Positions 1 to 9,628 are shown, counted from the stretch's first letter. The stretch is DNA of 64,000 bases from Nostoc carneum NIES-2107 (GCA_002368155.1 AP018180.1:1178001-1242000), one strand, 5' to 3'. The notes: generated from the letters alone by a model not told the origin. A program made the numbers and translations.

Positions 1-1
1 T

Positions 2-3000
2 TTTGTTCCCCTACCTTCTCAAAGATGGTATGGCATCGACGAGAAAGCAGATTTACTCAAAGAATACGGTTTACCCGATGGTAAAGCACCAGTAGGCGGA
101 TATATCCAAGATTTTGCCATCGATACTTTAGCTTACAAAATCCCTCCCAACGAAGTAGAACAACTCAATCCTCAACAACTGTTACTGTTAACAGTCGCAG
201 ATGGGGCGTTGAAAGATGCAGGGATTCAAGAAGGGGCAAATGTTGCAGTTGTGATTGCGGCTGAAGCAGATTTATCTGTACATCAACTGCAACAACGCTG
301 GAATTTATCGTGGCAGATAAAAGACGGTTTGAATGCTGCGGAAATTGCTTTACCACCAGATAAAATTGCTCAGTTAGAAACAATAGTTAAAGACAGCGTT
401 CACCATCAAGTAGAGATTGGAGAATATCTGAGTTACATCGCCAATATTATGGCGAGTCGGATTTCTTCACTGTGGAATTTTACCGGGCCATCTTTTACGA
501 TGACGGCGGTAGAAACCTCTGCTTTCAAAGCTTTGGAAGTAGCACAAATGCTACTGATAAATGAGGAAGTAGACGCAGTTGTGGTTGGTGCTGTGGATTT
601 GGCTGGCGGGATTGAAAATGTCTTACTGCGTAGCCAATGGGGAACGGTAAATACTGGCGCTAATACCTTAAGCTACGACCAAAATGCTAACGGTTGGACA
701 GTGGGCGAAGGTGCAGGCGCAGTTGTTCTCAAGCGTTATGATACGGCGAAACAAAATGGCGATCGCATTTATGCGGTGATTGATGCTGTTAGTATCGGTC
801 AAGCTGCTTCTACTGCTGTAGATGCGGATACCATTAACCAAGTCTGTCAATCGGCTTTCCAAATGGCGGGAATTCAGCCATCAGAGGTTAACTATGTAGA
901 AGTGGTTGCTAGTGGTTTCCCAGCGGAAGATGAGGCGGAAATTGCGGGGATGCTTCAAGCTTATCCCTCTGTAGGTGATGGTCTACATTGTGCCATTGGT
1001 AGTGTGAAGGCCAATATCGGACACACCTATGTAGCATCGGGAATTGCTAGCTTAATTAAGACAGCTTTGTGTCTCTATCACAACTATATTCCCGCTACTC
1101 CCAACTGGTCTGGGGTGAAAACTCCGGAGGTTTGGCAAGGTAGTCCTTTCTTTGTAGCAACGGAATCTAGACCTTGGTTCCTCCATAAAGATAGTACCCA
1201 TAGAATCGCCGCTATCAATGGTATCGGTTGTGATGGGACTTGCGCCCATGTCATCTTGTCGGATGAACCAGACCAAGTTAATCACAGTAGTAGGTATTTA
1301 CAACAACGGCCTTTTTACCTGTTCCCATTAGCAGCTGATGACCGTTCGGCTTTATTCAATCTTTTAGATACCCTACAACAAGAGATTGAAAAATCTGAGT
1401 CTCTATCTCATACCGCTAGCCAGAACTTCGTCAAATTCCAGCAGAATCAAACAGCAAAATACGTCCTAGCCATTACCGGACGCAACAAAAAGGAATTACT
1501 CAAAGAAATCGCCTCAGCACACAAAGGGATAAATACTGCCTTTGAAAAGGGTAGTGATTGGCAAACACCAATAGGTAGTTATTTCACCTCTAAACCTTTG
1601 GGTAAAGAGGGTGAGGTTGCCTATGTGTATCCGGCTGCGGTCAATTCCTATGTCGGTATTGGTCGGACTCTCTTCCGCCTCTTCCCCAACCTGCAAGCTG
1701 AACCTTTCGTCAAGAGTCTGTATAAACGAGTCTCGGATGTGGAGAAACTCGTATTCCCCAGAAGCTTGCATAAGCTGTCTACAAGAGAACTAGAAACCCT
1801 AGAGAAGAAGTTGCTAGATGATTCCCTAGCAATGTTTGAAGCGGAAATGTTCTTTACTAGACTCATTACTACCGTGATTCGCGATCGCTTTCAAGTCAAA
1901 CCCAAATATGTGTTTGGCTATAGCCTGGGCGAAACCAGCATGATGGTATCCCAAGGGGTTTGGAGTGATTTCTTTGCTGGTAGTAACAGCTTTAACTCCT
2001 CAGCTTTATTTGGCGACAGGTTATCAGGGCCGAAAAATGCAGTGCGGGAATATTGGGGATTACCTCCAGCCACCGACGCTTCAGATAATAACTTCTGGGC
2101 TAACTATGTACTCATGACTACCCCAGATAAAGTTAGAGAATGTCTGAAAAATGAAAGTCGCGTATATTTGACACAAATTAATACACCAGAGGAAGTATTA
2201 ATTGCCGGTGAACCTGCAGCTTGTCAGCGCATGATTAAAGCTTTAGGTTGCAATGCTTTCCCCGCGCCATTCGACCATGTCATCCATTGTGAAGCAATGC
2301 GTTCTGAGTACGCAGAGTTAGTTAAACTCAATACCCTGCCAACTCAGGATATTCCCGGTATCACCTTCTATTCTGCGGCTGGCTATAAACCCATATCCCT
2401 GAACAGTGAAGTAGTAGCCCACAGTATCGCCACCGGACTTAGTCAACAACTAGATTTTCCGCGCTTAGTGAACCGCGTTTACGCCGATGGAGTCAAAATC
2501 TTTGTCGAAGCTGGTGCTGGCGGTGTTTGTTCTCGCTGGGTAAGCAAAATTCTCGAAGGAAAAGAACATATCACCGTCTCCCTCAATCGTCGAGGTATGG
2601 ATGACCATACTACGATAGTCAAAGCCCTAGCTAAATTACTCAGTCATCAAGTTGAGTTAGATATTTCATCTCTTTACGACCTCACCCAAGAAACTGGGAA
2701 GCAAAATAAATTAACCCAACGAAATATTACCTTAGGTGGTAAGTCAATTACAGCTACTATCTTAAGCGAAGAAAATCGCCAAATCTTCCAAAATTTAGCT
2801 AGCAAAACCCCAACTAACACCGCCGCAGTTGATTATCAAAAAGTAAATCCAGTATTCAATTCACTGAATACTCCAGTGGTAATTGCTACCAATAATCAAC
2901 CCGTTGATGATATTTTCCTCCCTACAAATCAGCCAGCAGAAATCGCCGAGAAAAATATCATGGAACACGGTTTAGTCTCAACGGAACAATTACAATCCTT

Positions 3001-3256
3001 TGAGATAACTACCACTCTAGAAAAACCAACACAGCCCAGCTTTACCCCATCAAATATAACTCGTAAACCCGGCCAAACTATCCGTATGCTCGATTTAAAT
3101 AAGACTCAATATCAAAAGCTCAATGCTAACAATGCCAATTTGACTAAATCTCATACTGCTTTCTTAAAATCTCGACAAGATTTTAGTCAGCAAATGAGCG
3201 AAATCATTCAATTGCAATTAGCTTGCGCTCAAAACTTACTGAAGGAAGAAGCTTAA
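2..3256 (+). CDS. hglC: Heterocyst glycolipid synthase HglC, KS(CLF-like)-AT protein, 5' truncated by window
   Basis: The reading frame is open from base 2, so the true start lies before the window and a TTG near 209 is not the real start. The product is a polyketide-synthase-type protein that, with HglD, HglE and the enzymes encoded just downstream, builds the long-chain aglycone of heterocyst envelope glycolipids. Seen: a ketosynthase fold (bases 2 to about 1280) with GPSFT near 497 and NIGH at 1013-1024. The nucleophile position, normally Cys in TACSS, is Glu (codon 512-514), and the HGTGT His is also lost, so this is a chain-length-factor-like domain. An acyltransferase domain follows, with GYSLGE and its Ser codon at 1922-1924. 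The tail of about 200 residues is low complexity. hglA and hglB follow on the same strand. The name is by analogy with the Anabaena order hglD-C-A-B; the domain call is firmer than the letter. Confidence 0.85.
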   Translation, partial: FVPLPSQRWYGIDEKADLLKEYGLPDGKAPVGGYIQDFAIDTLAYKIPPNEVEQLNPQQLLLLTVADGALKDAGIQEGANVAVVIAAEADLSVHQLQQRWNLSWQIKDGLNAAEIALPPDKIAQLETIVKDSVHHQVEIGEYLSYIANIMASRISSLWNFTGPSFTMTAVETSAFKALEVAQMLLINEEVDAVVVGAVDLAGGIENVLLRSQWGTVNTGANTLSYDQNANGWTVGEGAGAVVLKRYDTAKQNGDRIYAVIDAVSIGQAASTAVDADTINQVCQSAFQMAGIQPSEVNYVEVVASGFPAEDEAEIAGMLQAYPSVGDGLHCAIGSVKANIGHTYVASGIASLIKTALCLYHNYIPATPNWSGVKTPEVWQGSPFFVATESRPWFLHKDSTHRIAAINGIGCDGTCAHVILSDEPDQVNHSSRYLQQRPFYLFPLAADDRSALFNLLDTLQQEIEKSESLSHTASQNFVKFQQNQTAKYVLAITGRNKKELLKEIASAHKGINTAFEKGSDWQTPIGSYFTSKPLGKEGEVAYVYPAAVNSYVGIGRTLFRLFPNLQAEPFVKSLYKRVSDVEKLVFPRSLHKLSTRELETLEKKLLDDSLAMFEAEMFFTRLITTVIRDRFQVKPKYVFGYSLGETSMMVSQGVWSDFFAGSNSFNSSALFGDRLSGPKNAVREYWGLPPATDASDNNFWANYVLMTTPDKVRECLKNESRVYLTQINTPEEVLIAGEPAACQRMIKALGCNAFPAPFDHVIHCEAMRSEYAELVKLNTLPTQDIPGITFYSAAGYKPISLNSEVVAHSIATGLSQQLDFPRLVNRVYADGVKIFVEAGAGGVCSRWVSKILEGKEHITVSLNRRGMDDHTTIVKALAKLLSHQVELDISSLYDLTQETGKQNKLTQRNITLGGKSITATILSEENRQIFQNLASKTPTNTAAVDYQKVNPVFNSLNTPVVIATNNQPVDDIFLPTNQPAEIAEKNIMEHGLVSTEQLQSFEITTTLEKPTQPSFTPSNITRKPGQTIRMLDLNKTQYQKLNANNANLTKSHTAFLKSRQDFSQQMSEIIQLQLACAQNLLKEEA

Positions 3257-3259
3257 TTA

Positions 3260-3291
3260 GGGATTGGGGACTGGGGACTGGGGACTGGGAT
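3260..3291. repeat. Short tandemly repeated heptamers (GGGGACT/GGGGATT)
   Basis: Tandem copies of GGGGACT preceded by one GGATTGG unit, directly after the hglC stop. This is the STRR class known from heterocystous cyanobacteria. Confidence 0.85.
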
Positions 3292-3498
3292 TTTGACCCA
3301 GTACCTCAGTCTTCTAAAAGTAAGTCGGTGAAAATAAATCAAACTATGCTAAGAAAAGTAAATAGGCTTGAAATCCTTACTAATGACAAATGACCTAGAC
3401 GCTTTAGCGGCTACTCTAACGAGAACGCCTAAAGGCGAACCCACAGGGTAGGACGAATGACAGCCTCAGCCAGTTATCTTTAATTTCGCCGACCTACT

Positions 3499-3646
3499 TA
3501 ATACCAATTTTCACCTCTATCATTTCTCTACTCTCTGCGTTCTCTGCGTCCTCTGCGGTTCGACCTAAAAAAACTTCTGCACTCCACTATTATTTAACGA
3601 ACTTTACAAAACACAGTAACGCTCAAGATAGAAAAAATTGGTATTA
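3499..3646. mobile_element. MITE-like element, 11-bp perfect terminal inverted repeats
   Basis: Begins TAATACCAATT (3499-3509) and ends AATTGGTATTA (3636-3646). These are the same ends as the element at 9254-9391, but the interior differs and contains the CTCTGCGTTCTCTGCG-type cyanobacterial repeat. The flanking TA on both sides resembles an IS630/Tc1-type TA target duplication. No coding capacity. Confidence 0.65.
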
Positions 3647-3712
3647 CCTCTTTTTCACACTTTACCCTTCATCCTTTAGAAACCTTTGCTTATAAATCGA
3701 GGGATAACTAGC

Positions 3713-5383
3713 GTGACTACTGTAGATGCGCCACTAAGTCAACACGAAAATGGACTAGGATTTACCTGCTATTCCTATGGACAAAACCTCATTTGGAAAG
3801 GTTCCCCAGATTGCATTTCTTTTGATCAACCAGGAATAGTAGTTAAATTTCTCAACTTAGACCAACCCTGTTATATTGTTAACGCCGGCGGCAGAATTGG
3901 TGTTACCAATGTGGGATATTTATGCCCGCTGGATGGGACTGTAACTGCACCCGTAGAACTTTTAGCATCCATTCCCCCAATTAAAATTCAACAACTAGGC
4001 GACCCCTCTTTTCTCTCCTTTTATGGAGTGAAATATGCCTATACAACTGGGGCAATGGCTGGCGCTATTGCTTCCGAAGAAATGGTAATTGCCCTAGGAA
4101 AAGAGAAAATTTTAAGTTCTTTTGGTGCTGGTGGTTTAAGCCCAGAAAACTTAGAAGCTGCTATCAACAAAATTCAACAAGCCTTACCCCAAGGCCCCTA
4201 TGCTTTTAATTTAATTCACAGCCCTAATGAACCAACAATTGAACGCCGTGCTGTGGATTTATTCCTCAAATATGGCGTGAGAGTTGTTGAAGCTTCAGCA
4301 TTTTTGGACTTAACTCCCAACATTGTTTATTATCGGGCTGCGGGATTAAGTTTGAATGCCGCTAATCAAATTGAAATCAAAAATAAAGTCATTGCTAAAA
4401 TTTCTCGTAGAGAAGTAGCTAGCAAATTTCTGCAACCAGCACCAGCTAAAATCCTCAAGGAACTTGTACAACAAGGGTTAATCACCGAGTTACAAGCAAC
4501 TCTAGCAGCGCAAGTTCCAATGGCGGATGATATTACCGTGGAAGCTGATTCTGGCGGACATACAGATAATCGTCCTCTGGTTTGTCTGCTACCTTCCATC
4601 ATGGCTTTGAGAGATGAAATTCAAGCACAATATCATTACTCTCAACCTATTCGGATTGGGGTAGCGGGTGGAATTGCCACACCACAATCAGCTTTAGCTG
4701 CTTTTATGATGGGTGCAGCTTATGTAGTCACAGGTTCGATTAATCAAGCTTGTGTAGAATCTGGCGCGTGTGAACATACTAAAAAGTTACTCGCCCAAGC
4801 AGAAATGGCTGATGTGATGATGGCTCCGGCTGCTGATATGTTTGAAATGGGAGTCAAATTACAAGTTCTCAAACGCGGCACAATGTTCCCCATGCGGGCG
4901 CAAAAGTTGTATGAGTTATACCGCGCTTATGACTCCATTGAAGAAATTCCTCTAGCTGAAAGAGAGAAATTAGAAAAACAAGTTTTCCGCAAAACTATTG
5001 CAGAAGTTTGGGAAGGAACTGCAGCTTATTTATCCCAAAAAAATCCGGAAAAATTGGGCAAGGCAGTTAATAATCCTAAATTAAAAATGGCATTAATTTT
5101 CCGGTGGTATTTAGGATTATCTTCCCGTTGGTCTAGTTCTGGCGAAAAAGGACGAGAAGTTGATTATCAAATTTGGTGCGGCCCGGCAATGGGTAGCTTT
5201 AACGACTGGGTGCGCGGTACTTATTTAGCTGAACCTCAAAACCGCAAAGTTGTTGATGTTGCTAATCATATTATGACCGGAGCAGCATTTTTATATCGCA
5301 TCCAAAGTTTGAGATTTCAAGGCTTACAAATTCCCGATTACTACAGTCAATATCGCCCAGCTAGTTCTACATTGGAGATGTAA
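3713..5383 (+). CDS. hglA: HglA, PfaD-family FMN enoyl reductase / nitronate monooxygenase-like
   Basis: Predicted TIM-barrel FMN oxidoreductase of the PfaD type that partners polyunsaturated fatty-acid and polyketide synthases as a trans-acting enoyl reductase. Here it presumably reduces intermediates on the heterocyst glycolipid synthase. Motifs seen: [20 protein letters not shown], then [18 protein letters not shown] (phosphate-binding strands of the barrel), and a C-terminal W-rich region ([21 protein letters not shown]). I chose the GTG at 3713, giving VTTVDAPLS and about 556 aa, because GAGGG lies about 10 bases upstream. An in-frame TTG at 3686 would add nine residues. The hglB start is 4 bases after the stop, so the two genes are probably cotranscribed and translationally coupled. 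Confidence 0.85.
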   Translation: MTTVDAPLSQHENGLGFTCYSYGQNLIWKGSPDCISFDQPGIVVKFLNLDQPCYIVNAGGRIGVTNVGYLCPLDGTVTAPVELLASIPPIKIQQLGDPSFLSFYGVKYAYTTGAMAGAIASEEMVIALGKEKILSSFGAGGLSPENLEAAINKIQQALPQGPYAFNLIHSPNEPTIERRAVDLFLKYGVRVVEASAFLDLTPNIVYYRAAGLSLNAANQIEIKNKVIAKISRREVASKFLQPAPAKILKELVQQGLITELQATLAAQVPMADDITVEADSGGHTDNRPLVCLLPSIMALRDEIQAQYHYSQPIRIGVAGGIATPQSALAAFMMGAAYVVTGSINQACVESGACEHTKKLLAQAEMADVMMAPAADMFEMGVKLQVLKRGTMFPMRAQKLYELYRAYDSIEEIPLAEREKLEKQVFRKTIAEVWEGTAAYLSQKNPEKLGKAVNNPKLKMALIFRWYLGLSSRWSSSGEKGREVDYQIWCGPAMGSFNDWVRGTYLAEPQNRKVVDVANHIMTGAAFLYRIQSLRFQGLQIPDYYSQYRPASSTLEM

Positions 5384-5387
5384 AAAA

Positions 5388-6896
5388 ATGAATTCAAAAC
5401 ATTCTTATAGTGCAGCAGATATTCAAGCCTGGCTGGTTGCTAATCTGGCTGAGTTACTAGGGGTAGAAACTGACGAGATAGATGTCAACGAACATTTAGA
5501 AAACTACGGTTTGGATTCAGCCCAAGCAATGATTTTGGTCAGCAAATTAGAGAAAATGCTGGGCTTCCAACCTTCGCCGTTGCTGTTGTGGCATTATCCC
5601 AATATTGCTGCTCTTTCTCAGCGTTTAGCAGAAGATTTACCCGAAGATGCAGTTATTCAAGATACAACTACTGCACCTGCTAATGCTCCTATCCCGGCTT
5701 TAGATTTAAACGCCGAGGTAGTTCTTGACCCCACCATTCGCCCGGATGCTTTACCTCCAGTTGCAATTACTGAACCAAAAAACATCTTTTTAACTGGTGG
5801 TACAGGTTATTTAGGTGCATTTATTATTCGGGAACTGTTACAGCAAACTAATGCCAATATATATTGCTTAGTGCGGGCTGCTAACGCTCAAGAAGGTCAG
5901 AGCAAATTAGTAAAAAATCTCGAATCTTACGCAATTTGGGATGAAAAATATAAATCGAGAATTATCCCAATTGTGGGCGATTTAGCTCTCCCATTGTTGG
6001 GTATGGGCGCAGAACAGTTCCAAATTTTAGCTGCTAATATTGACACCATTTATCATAGCGGTGCTTTGCTGAATTATGTTTTCCCCTATTCAGCATTGAA
6101 AGCAGCCAATGTGTTAGGAACTCAAGAAGTATTGAGATTAGCTAGCCAAATCAAACTCAAGCCTGTACATTATGTTTCTAGCGTGGCGGTGTTTGAATCA
6201 CCTGCTTATGCTGGTAAGGTAGTGAAAGAGCAAGATGACTTCGCGCATTGGGAAGGAATTTTCCTTGGTTATTCCCAAACAAAATGGGTAGCTGAGAAGT
6301 TAGTGAAAATTGCCCGTGACAGAGGTTTACCTGTCACTATCCACCGACCACCATTAATTTCTGGAGATAGCCAAACAGGTATTTGTAACACCCATGACTT
6401 TATCAATTTGATGGTCAAAGGCTGTCTGCAAATGGGATATTTCCCAGATGTGGAATATATGATGGATATGTCTCCTGTAGATTATGTTAGTAAAGCCATT
6501 GTTTATCTCTCAATGCAGCCTTCATCTATAGGTAAAGCATTCCATTTGCAACATCCCCAACCAGCGCCTTTAAGCACCTTAATTAAGTGGGTACAATCCT
6601 TCGGTTATCCAGTTAAAGCGATTCCTTACGATCAATGGCAAGCAGAGTTAATCAATAATGTCTCTTCTACGGACAATCCTTTATATACTCTACGGCCATT
6701 TTTGTTAGAACGCTGGTCTGATGAGCAATTAACAATTCCAGATTTGTATTTGCAAGCAAGAAGACCTCATATTAGCTGCGAAGAAACTCTCAAAGCATTA
6801 GAAGGTAGTTCTATCGTTTGTCCGCCAATCAGTTCGGAAATGTTTATGACCTATACTGCTTATTTGATTCAGACTGGTTTTCTGAATGTTGCATAA
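5388..6896 (+). CDS. hglB: HglB (HetM), acyl carrier protein-thioester reductase
   Basis: Two-domain protein of 502 aa. An N-terminal acyl carrier protein (about residues 10-85) carries the phosphopantetheine motif GLDSAQA with Ser44. A linker follows, then a thioester-reductase short-chain dehydrogenase domain with the NAD(P) loop GGTGYLG (137-143) and the YSQTKW catalytic Tyr/Lys pair. The expected role is to hold the finished polyketide chain and release it by reduction as an aldehyde or alcohol, the precursor of heterocyst glycolipid alcohols. It sits immediately after hglA and ends at a strong terminator. In Anabaena 7120 the next genes are hetN and hetI; here the next gene is lnt on the opposite strand. 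Confidence 0.92.
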   Translation: MNSKHSYSAADIQAWLVANLAELLGVETDEIDVNEHLENYGLDSAQAMILVSKLEKMLGFQPSPLLLWHYPNIAALSQRLAEDLPEDAVIQDTTTAPANAPIPALDLNAEVVLDPTIRPDALPPVAITEPKNIFLTGGTGYLGAFIIRELLQQTNANIYCLVRAANAQEGQSKLVKNLESYAIWDEKYKSRIIPIVGDLALPLLGMGAEQFQILAANIDTIYHSGALLNYVFPYSALKAANVLGTQEVLRLASQIKLKPVHYVSSVAVFESPAYAGKVVKEQDDFAHWEGIFLGYSQTKWVAEKLVKIARDRGLPVTIHRPPLISGDSQTGICNTHDFINLMVKGCLQMGYFPDVEYMMDMSPVDYVSKAIVYLSMQPSSIGKAFHLQHPQPAPLSTLIKWVQSFGYPVKAIPYDQWQAELINNVSSTDNPLYTLRPFLLERWSDEQLTIPDLYLQARRPHISCEETLKALEGSSIVCPPISSEMFMTYTAYLIQTGFLNVA

Positions 6897-6930
6897 GGTA
6901 ATAGACAAGTTGTAGAGTTTTGGAATCAAT

Positions 6931-6958
6931 AAAAAGCCCGCTTTTGCGGGCTTTTTTT
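6931..6958. terminator. Bidirectional intrinsic terminator between hglB and lnt
   Basis: AAAAAGCCCGC, loop TTTT, GCGGGCTTTTTTT. The GC-rich stem with A-run and T-run tails works on both strands. It lies about 35 bp after hglB and also near the 3' end of the convergent lnt. Confidence 0.9.
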
Positions 6959-7055
6959 ATAGCGTTCAGCTTCATTTTTATCATCCGTGCTTGCTTGGAA
7001 CCAAAAGGTTTTAATCGCGTAGCGCGACGCACCAAAGCTGCTAAATGTGAATAAT

Positions 7056-8624
7056 TTACTCTTCAGCTGCGCGTTGCTTTTTCCAATTCACTAACCAAGC
7101 TGCGCCACCGGATATTAATAAAAAAGGTGTTAACCAATCACCCCAACGCACATATAAAGTCTGTGTTTGCCGTTTATATATTGTTTCGGCGTGAATTTCG
7201 TAAGTATTATATCCAGATATCCACAAGGTTTTACCATGAGGGTCAATAAACCCTGAATATCCTGTATTTGTTGCCCGCACAGACCATCTATCGGTTTCAA
7301 TTGCCCGCATGATATCTTGTGCATGGTGCTGGAATGGCATAGCAGCAGTGTAATGGGCATCGTTGGAGGAACTAAGGATAAATTGCCCACCCGCAGCCGC
7401 TTGACGACGAAATTGAGCAGAAAAAGCGGAGTCGTAACAAATTCCTGCGATCGCACGCCCAAATGGTGTATCAAATATTTGATTGGGTGAACCATGCACT
7501 TGATGTTCATCCAATGGTGACAACCGCTGAATCAGTTTACCTAAAATCTCTTCAAAGGGGATATATTCACCCAGGGGTACGAGTTTGGTTTTGTCGTAGC
7601 GGCTGACAACTTCACCGTTACCTGTATAGGTAAATAAACTATTGGTGTAGCTGCGTCCTTGTTCGCCAAAAGCACCAATCCAAGCTACCACACCTTTTTC
7701 CTTGATGGCTGAGATGATGGGAGTTGCGCCTAAGTCACGCTGAAAAAACGGTAAAGCCCCTTCTGGAGTTAGGACAGCATCCACACCCTGGTCTGCTAAA
7801 GTTAAATAGCCATTGGTGTAACCTGCGATCGCTCTTCGCAATCCTTCGGGTTTAAGTTTAATAATGTTGCGAATGTTACCTTGAACAATCCCTACTTTTA
7901 AAGCCTTATCTGCAGGTTTACTCAGGGGAATGCTGTATAAGCTAAAACCGATAAGATGTAGAGTAATGAATAATCCAGTAGCGATCGCTAAATATTGATT
8001 CGCGTAAATCTTCTTGTCTTGACGGTGTATCCAAGCTTCAGCAATTAAGCCATTTACTGCGACAATTGCTGCTGTAACAGCACTGGGCCCAGCTAGTTGT
8101 CCCAGATGTAAAATTACCAAATTATGCGGACTTTGTGTGTAAGAAAGCGAACTCCACCACAAATCGCCAGCGCTCCAAATGCCTTCTAAAACACACCAAA
8201 TAGCTGTACCAATCAGCACACGTAAAAGCGGCTTTTTGCCTGCGAAACGCACCATCAAAGCCGCCCATACAACTACTATTGCTGCCCCCCAAAGGGTAAC
8301 GAATGTCAAACAGAAGATGGTAATTGCCAAACTCGCTAGCCAAGGAACACCCAACCAATTCATTGGATGAATGCCTGTAATCCAGAATAAAGCTAATCCG
8401 TGATAGCCAATACCCCAAAATAAAGGTAAAAGGAGAAATTTTCGCGTTTTACCTGCTAATTGCGTAGTTTCTTTGTTAATTAAAATCCACAGAGGAGCAA
8501 GGGCTATCCAAGCGAGGAACCATGCGCCCACAGGAGCCACAGTTAGCCCCATTAATACCCCACTAACAAAGGCTAAAGTGTAAAGGCTAAAGGATAAAAA
8601 TAGCTTTTTTGTTTGATATTTCAC
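7056..8624 (-). CDS. lnt: Apolipoprotein N-acyltransferase
   Basis: Lnt transfers an acyl chain from phospholipid to the N-terminal Cys of apolipoproteins at the cytoplasmic membrane. The 522-aa protein has about six to seven N-terminal membrane segments (residues 8-235), a nitrilase-like domain (240-500) and a final hydrophobic helix. The nitrilase triad is visible: Glu288 in TPEGALPFF, Lys345 in YDKTKLVPLGEYIP, and Cys396 in AGICYDSAF. Length and architecture are usual for the family. The ATG is 2 bases after the stop of the upstream hepT-like gene, so it may be read through from the toxin-antitoxin operon; no separate promoter is evident in that gap. Confidence 0.93.
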   Translation of the reverse strand: MKYQTKKLFLSFSLYTLAFVSGVLMGLTVAPVGAWFLAWIALAPLWILINKETTQLAGKTRKFLLLPLFWGIGYHGLALFWITGIHPMNWLGVPWLASLAITIFCLTFVTLWGAAIVVVWAALMVRFAGKKPLLRVLIGTAIWCVLEGIWSAGDLWWSSLSYTQSPHNLVILHLGQLAGPSAVTAAIVAVNGLIAEAWIHRQDKKIYANQYLAIATGLFITLHLIGFSLYSIPLSKPADKALKVGIVQGNIRNIIKLKPEGLRRAIAGYTNGYLTLADQGVDAVLTPEGALPFFQRDLGATPIISAIKEKGVVAWIGAFGEQGRSYTNSLFTYTGNGEVVSRYDKTKLVPLGEYIPFEEILGKLIQRLSPLDEHQVHGSPNQIFDTPFGRAIAGICYDSAFSAQFRRQAAAGGQFILSSSNDAHYTAAMPFQHHAQDIMRAIETDRWSVRATNTGYSGFIDPHGKTLWISGYNTYEIHAETIYKRQTQTLYVRWGDWLTPFLLISGGAAWLVNWKKQRAAEE

Positions 8625-8626
8625 AA

Positions 8627-8962
8627 CTACCCCAATTCTTGCAAAATCACCTCAACAGTTGCCTTTAATTGAGGCAAATTCTGCTCAATCACGCCCCAAA
8701 TTCGATTTAAATTTACTTTTAAATAATCATGAATCAGCACATCTCTAAAACCAGCTACTTGCTGCCAAGGTATATCTGGATAAGCTGCTCGGATTTCGGG
8801 AGATAATCTCTTTGTTGCCTCCCCAATAATTTCAAAATTTCTAATTACTGCATCTTGAATTATTGTAGTCTGCAAAAAGGTTTCTTTTCCATCACGAGTA
8901 TAAGACTCAATGCGCTCAATACATTCTTTAATGTTACTCAGGTAGAGGCGGTCATCTCTCAT
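8627..8962 (-). CDS. hepT: HepT-like HEPN domain toxin (DUF86)
   Basis: A 111-aa all-helical HEPN-domain protein. The C-terminal half contains the RX4HXY signature of HepT ribonuclease toxins (R73-DVLI-H78-D-Y80). Known family role: RNA cleavage, inhibited when the partner MNT nucleotidyltransferase modifies the motif Tyr with AMP. The ATG overlaps the stop of the upstream mntA-like gene (ATGA), as is typical of MntA-HepT operons. Function is inferred from motif and pairing. Confidence 0.85.
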   Translation of the reverse strand: MRDDRLYLSNIKECIERIESYTRDGKETFLQTTIIQDAVIRNFEIIGEATKRLSPEIRAAYPDIPWQQVAGFRDVLIHDYLKVNLNRIWGVIEQNLPQLKATVEVILQELG

Positions 8963-9249
8963 AACATCACAGCTTCCCGCAATACTTTATCTCTAATTAA
9001 TTCATGTAAATTTTCAGGTTCAGTTATATCAACTTTACGTCCAAGTAATGCTTCCAAGGACTGCTGCAAAGCAATCTGGTCTAATAAGGTTCGTTGTGGT
9101 TCAAGTTCCACCAGAAAATCTACATCGCTATCTGGTTTTGCTTCTCCCCTTGCAACTGAACCAAATACTCGCACATTATAAGCTCCGTATTTAGCAGCAA
9201 TTTGCAGAATTTCCTCACTGTAAGCTTTAAGTATTTCATCAATGCCCAT
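8959..9249 (-). CDS. mntA: MntA-like minimal nucleotidyltransferase antitoxin
   Basis: A 96-aa minimal nucleotidyltransferase with the polymerase-beta signature GSX10DXD (G30-S31 ... D42-V-D44, FLVELEP). In characterised HepT/MntA pairs this protein is the antitoxin and adenylylates the HEPN toxin. It is the first gene of the operon and overlaps hepT by 4 bases. The start codon lies only 4 bases from the end of a MITE-like element (9254-9391). No convincing Shine-Dalgarno is present, so expression may depend on sequence inside the element. Confidence 0.85.
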   Translation of the reverse strand: MGIDEILKAYSEEILQIAAKYGAYNVRVFGSVARGEAKPDSDVDFLVELEPQRTLLDQIALQQSLEALLGRKVDITEPENLHELIRDKVLREAVML

Positions 9250-9253
9250 AGCT

Positions 9254-9391
9254 TAATACCAATTCAAAATTCCAAATTAATAAACTTATACTAAATCCAA
9301 TAATCTTTGCGACACATGAATAATATTCTAGAGGGCAAGGCACTGCCTTGCCCTCTAGAATTTGTAGCATTCTTTTTTCAAATTGGTATTA
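9254..9391. mobile_element. MITE-like element with long central palindrome
   Basis: Ends are TAATACCAATT (9254-9264) and AATTGGTATTA (9381-9391). The core is a perfect hairpin: an 18-base arm ATTCTAGAGGGCAAGGCA at 9325-9342, one central base (C), and the exact reverse complement at 9344-9361. No ORF. Related copies lie at 26704-26798, 32512-32612 and 46825-46923. Confidence 0.75.
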
Positions 9392-9458
9392 ATATTTTGG
9401 TTTAGGTTTTGAAGTTTGTACCTGTTGTTTGATTTTGGATAACTAGTATAAATAACTG

Positions 9459-9570
9459 TCATAAATTAGTACCGCTTGGTAGTTGTTCAGCATTAAGTTT
9501 ACCTTGCTGCCACATCATCCAAGCGGTTTTATAGCTTACAACTATTGATTTGGTTCTGTCTTCTTAACTT
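9459..9570 (-). pseudogene. Remnant of IS607-type resolvase (OrfA) helix-turn-helix
   Basis: Reading the minus strand gives KSIVVSYKTAW, then QQGKLNAEQLPSGTNL and a stop at 9459-9461. This resembles the N-terminal DNA-binding segment of IS607 serine recombinases (AK.VGVSYKTAWRWW..G.L.AYQLPTGT). There is no start codon, catalytic Ser domain or tnpB nearby. Assigned from memory of the family, hence modest confidence. Confidence 0.45.
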
Positions 9571-9598
9571 AGTACGTAAGTCAAAATTGATTAACACT

Positions 9599-9628
9599 TG
9601 GATAAACTCTTGTGCAAGTTTATCCAAT
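9599..9628. terminator. Inverted repeat downstream of gyrA
   Basis: TTGGATAAACT and AGTTTATCCAA form an 11-bp perfect stem with an 8-base loop, just past the gyrA stop on the minus strand. There is no strong T-run, so it may be a weak terminator or an mRNA-end stabiliser. Confidence 0.5.

Larger units (their letters stand above)
3257..3712. other. Repeat-rich spacer between hglC and hglA
   Basis: No gene. It holds a heptamer tandem repeat (3260-3291), a palindromic Nostoc-type repeat near 3399-3455 (GACGCTTTAGCGGC followed by AACGCCTAAAGGCG), and a MITE-like element at 3499-3646. The spacer may split the hgl operon into two transcripts. Confidence 0.7.

Noticed and set aside
209-3256. TTG at 209 as the hglC start
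   Set aside because: The same frame is open to base 2 and encodes conserved ketosynthase sequence upstream, so the gene simply enters the window.
8959-9249. Nucleotidyltransferase as an antibiotic-resistance enzyme
   Set aside because: It is a 96-aa minimal domain coupled by ATGA to a HEPN protein with RX4HXY, which fits a toxin-antitoxin pair instead.
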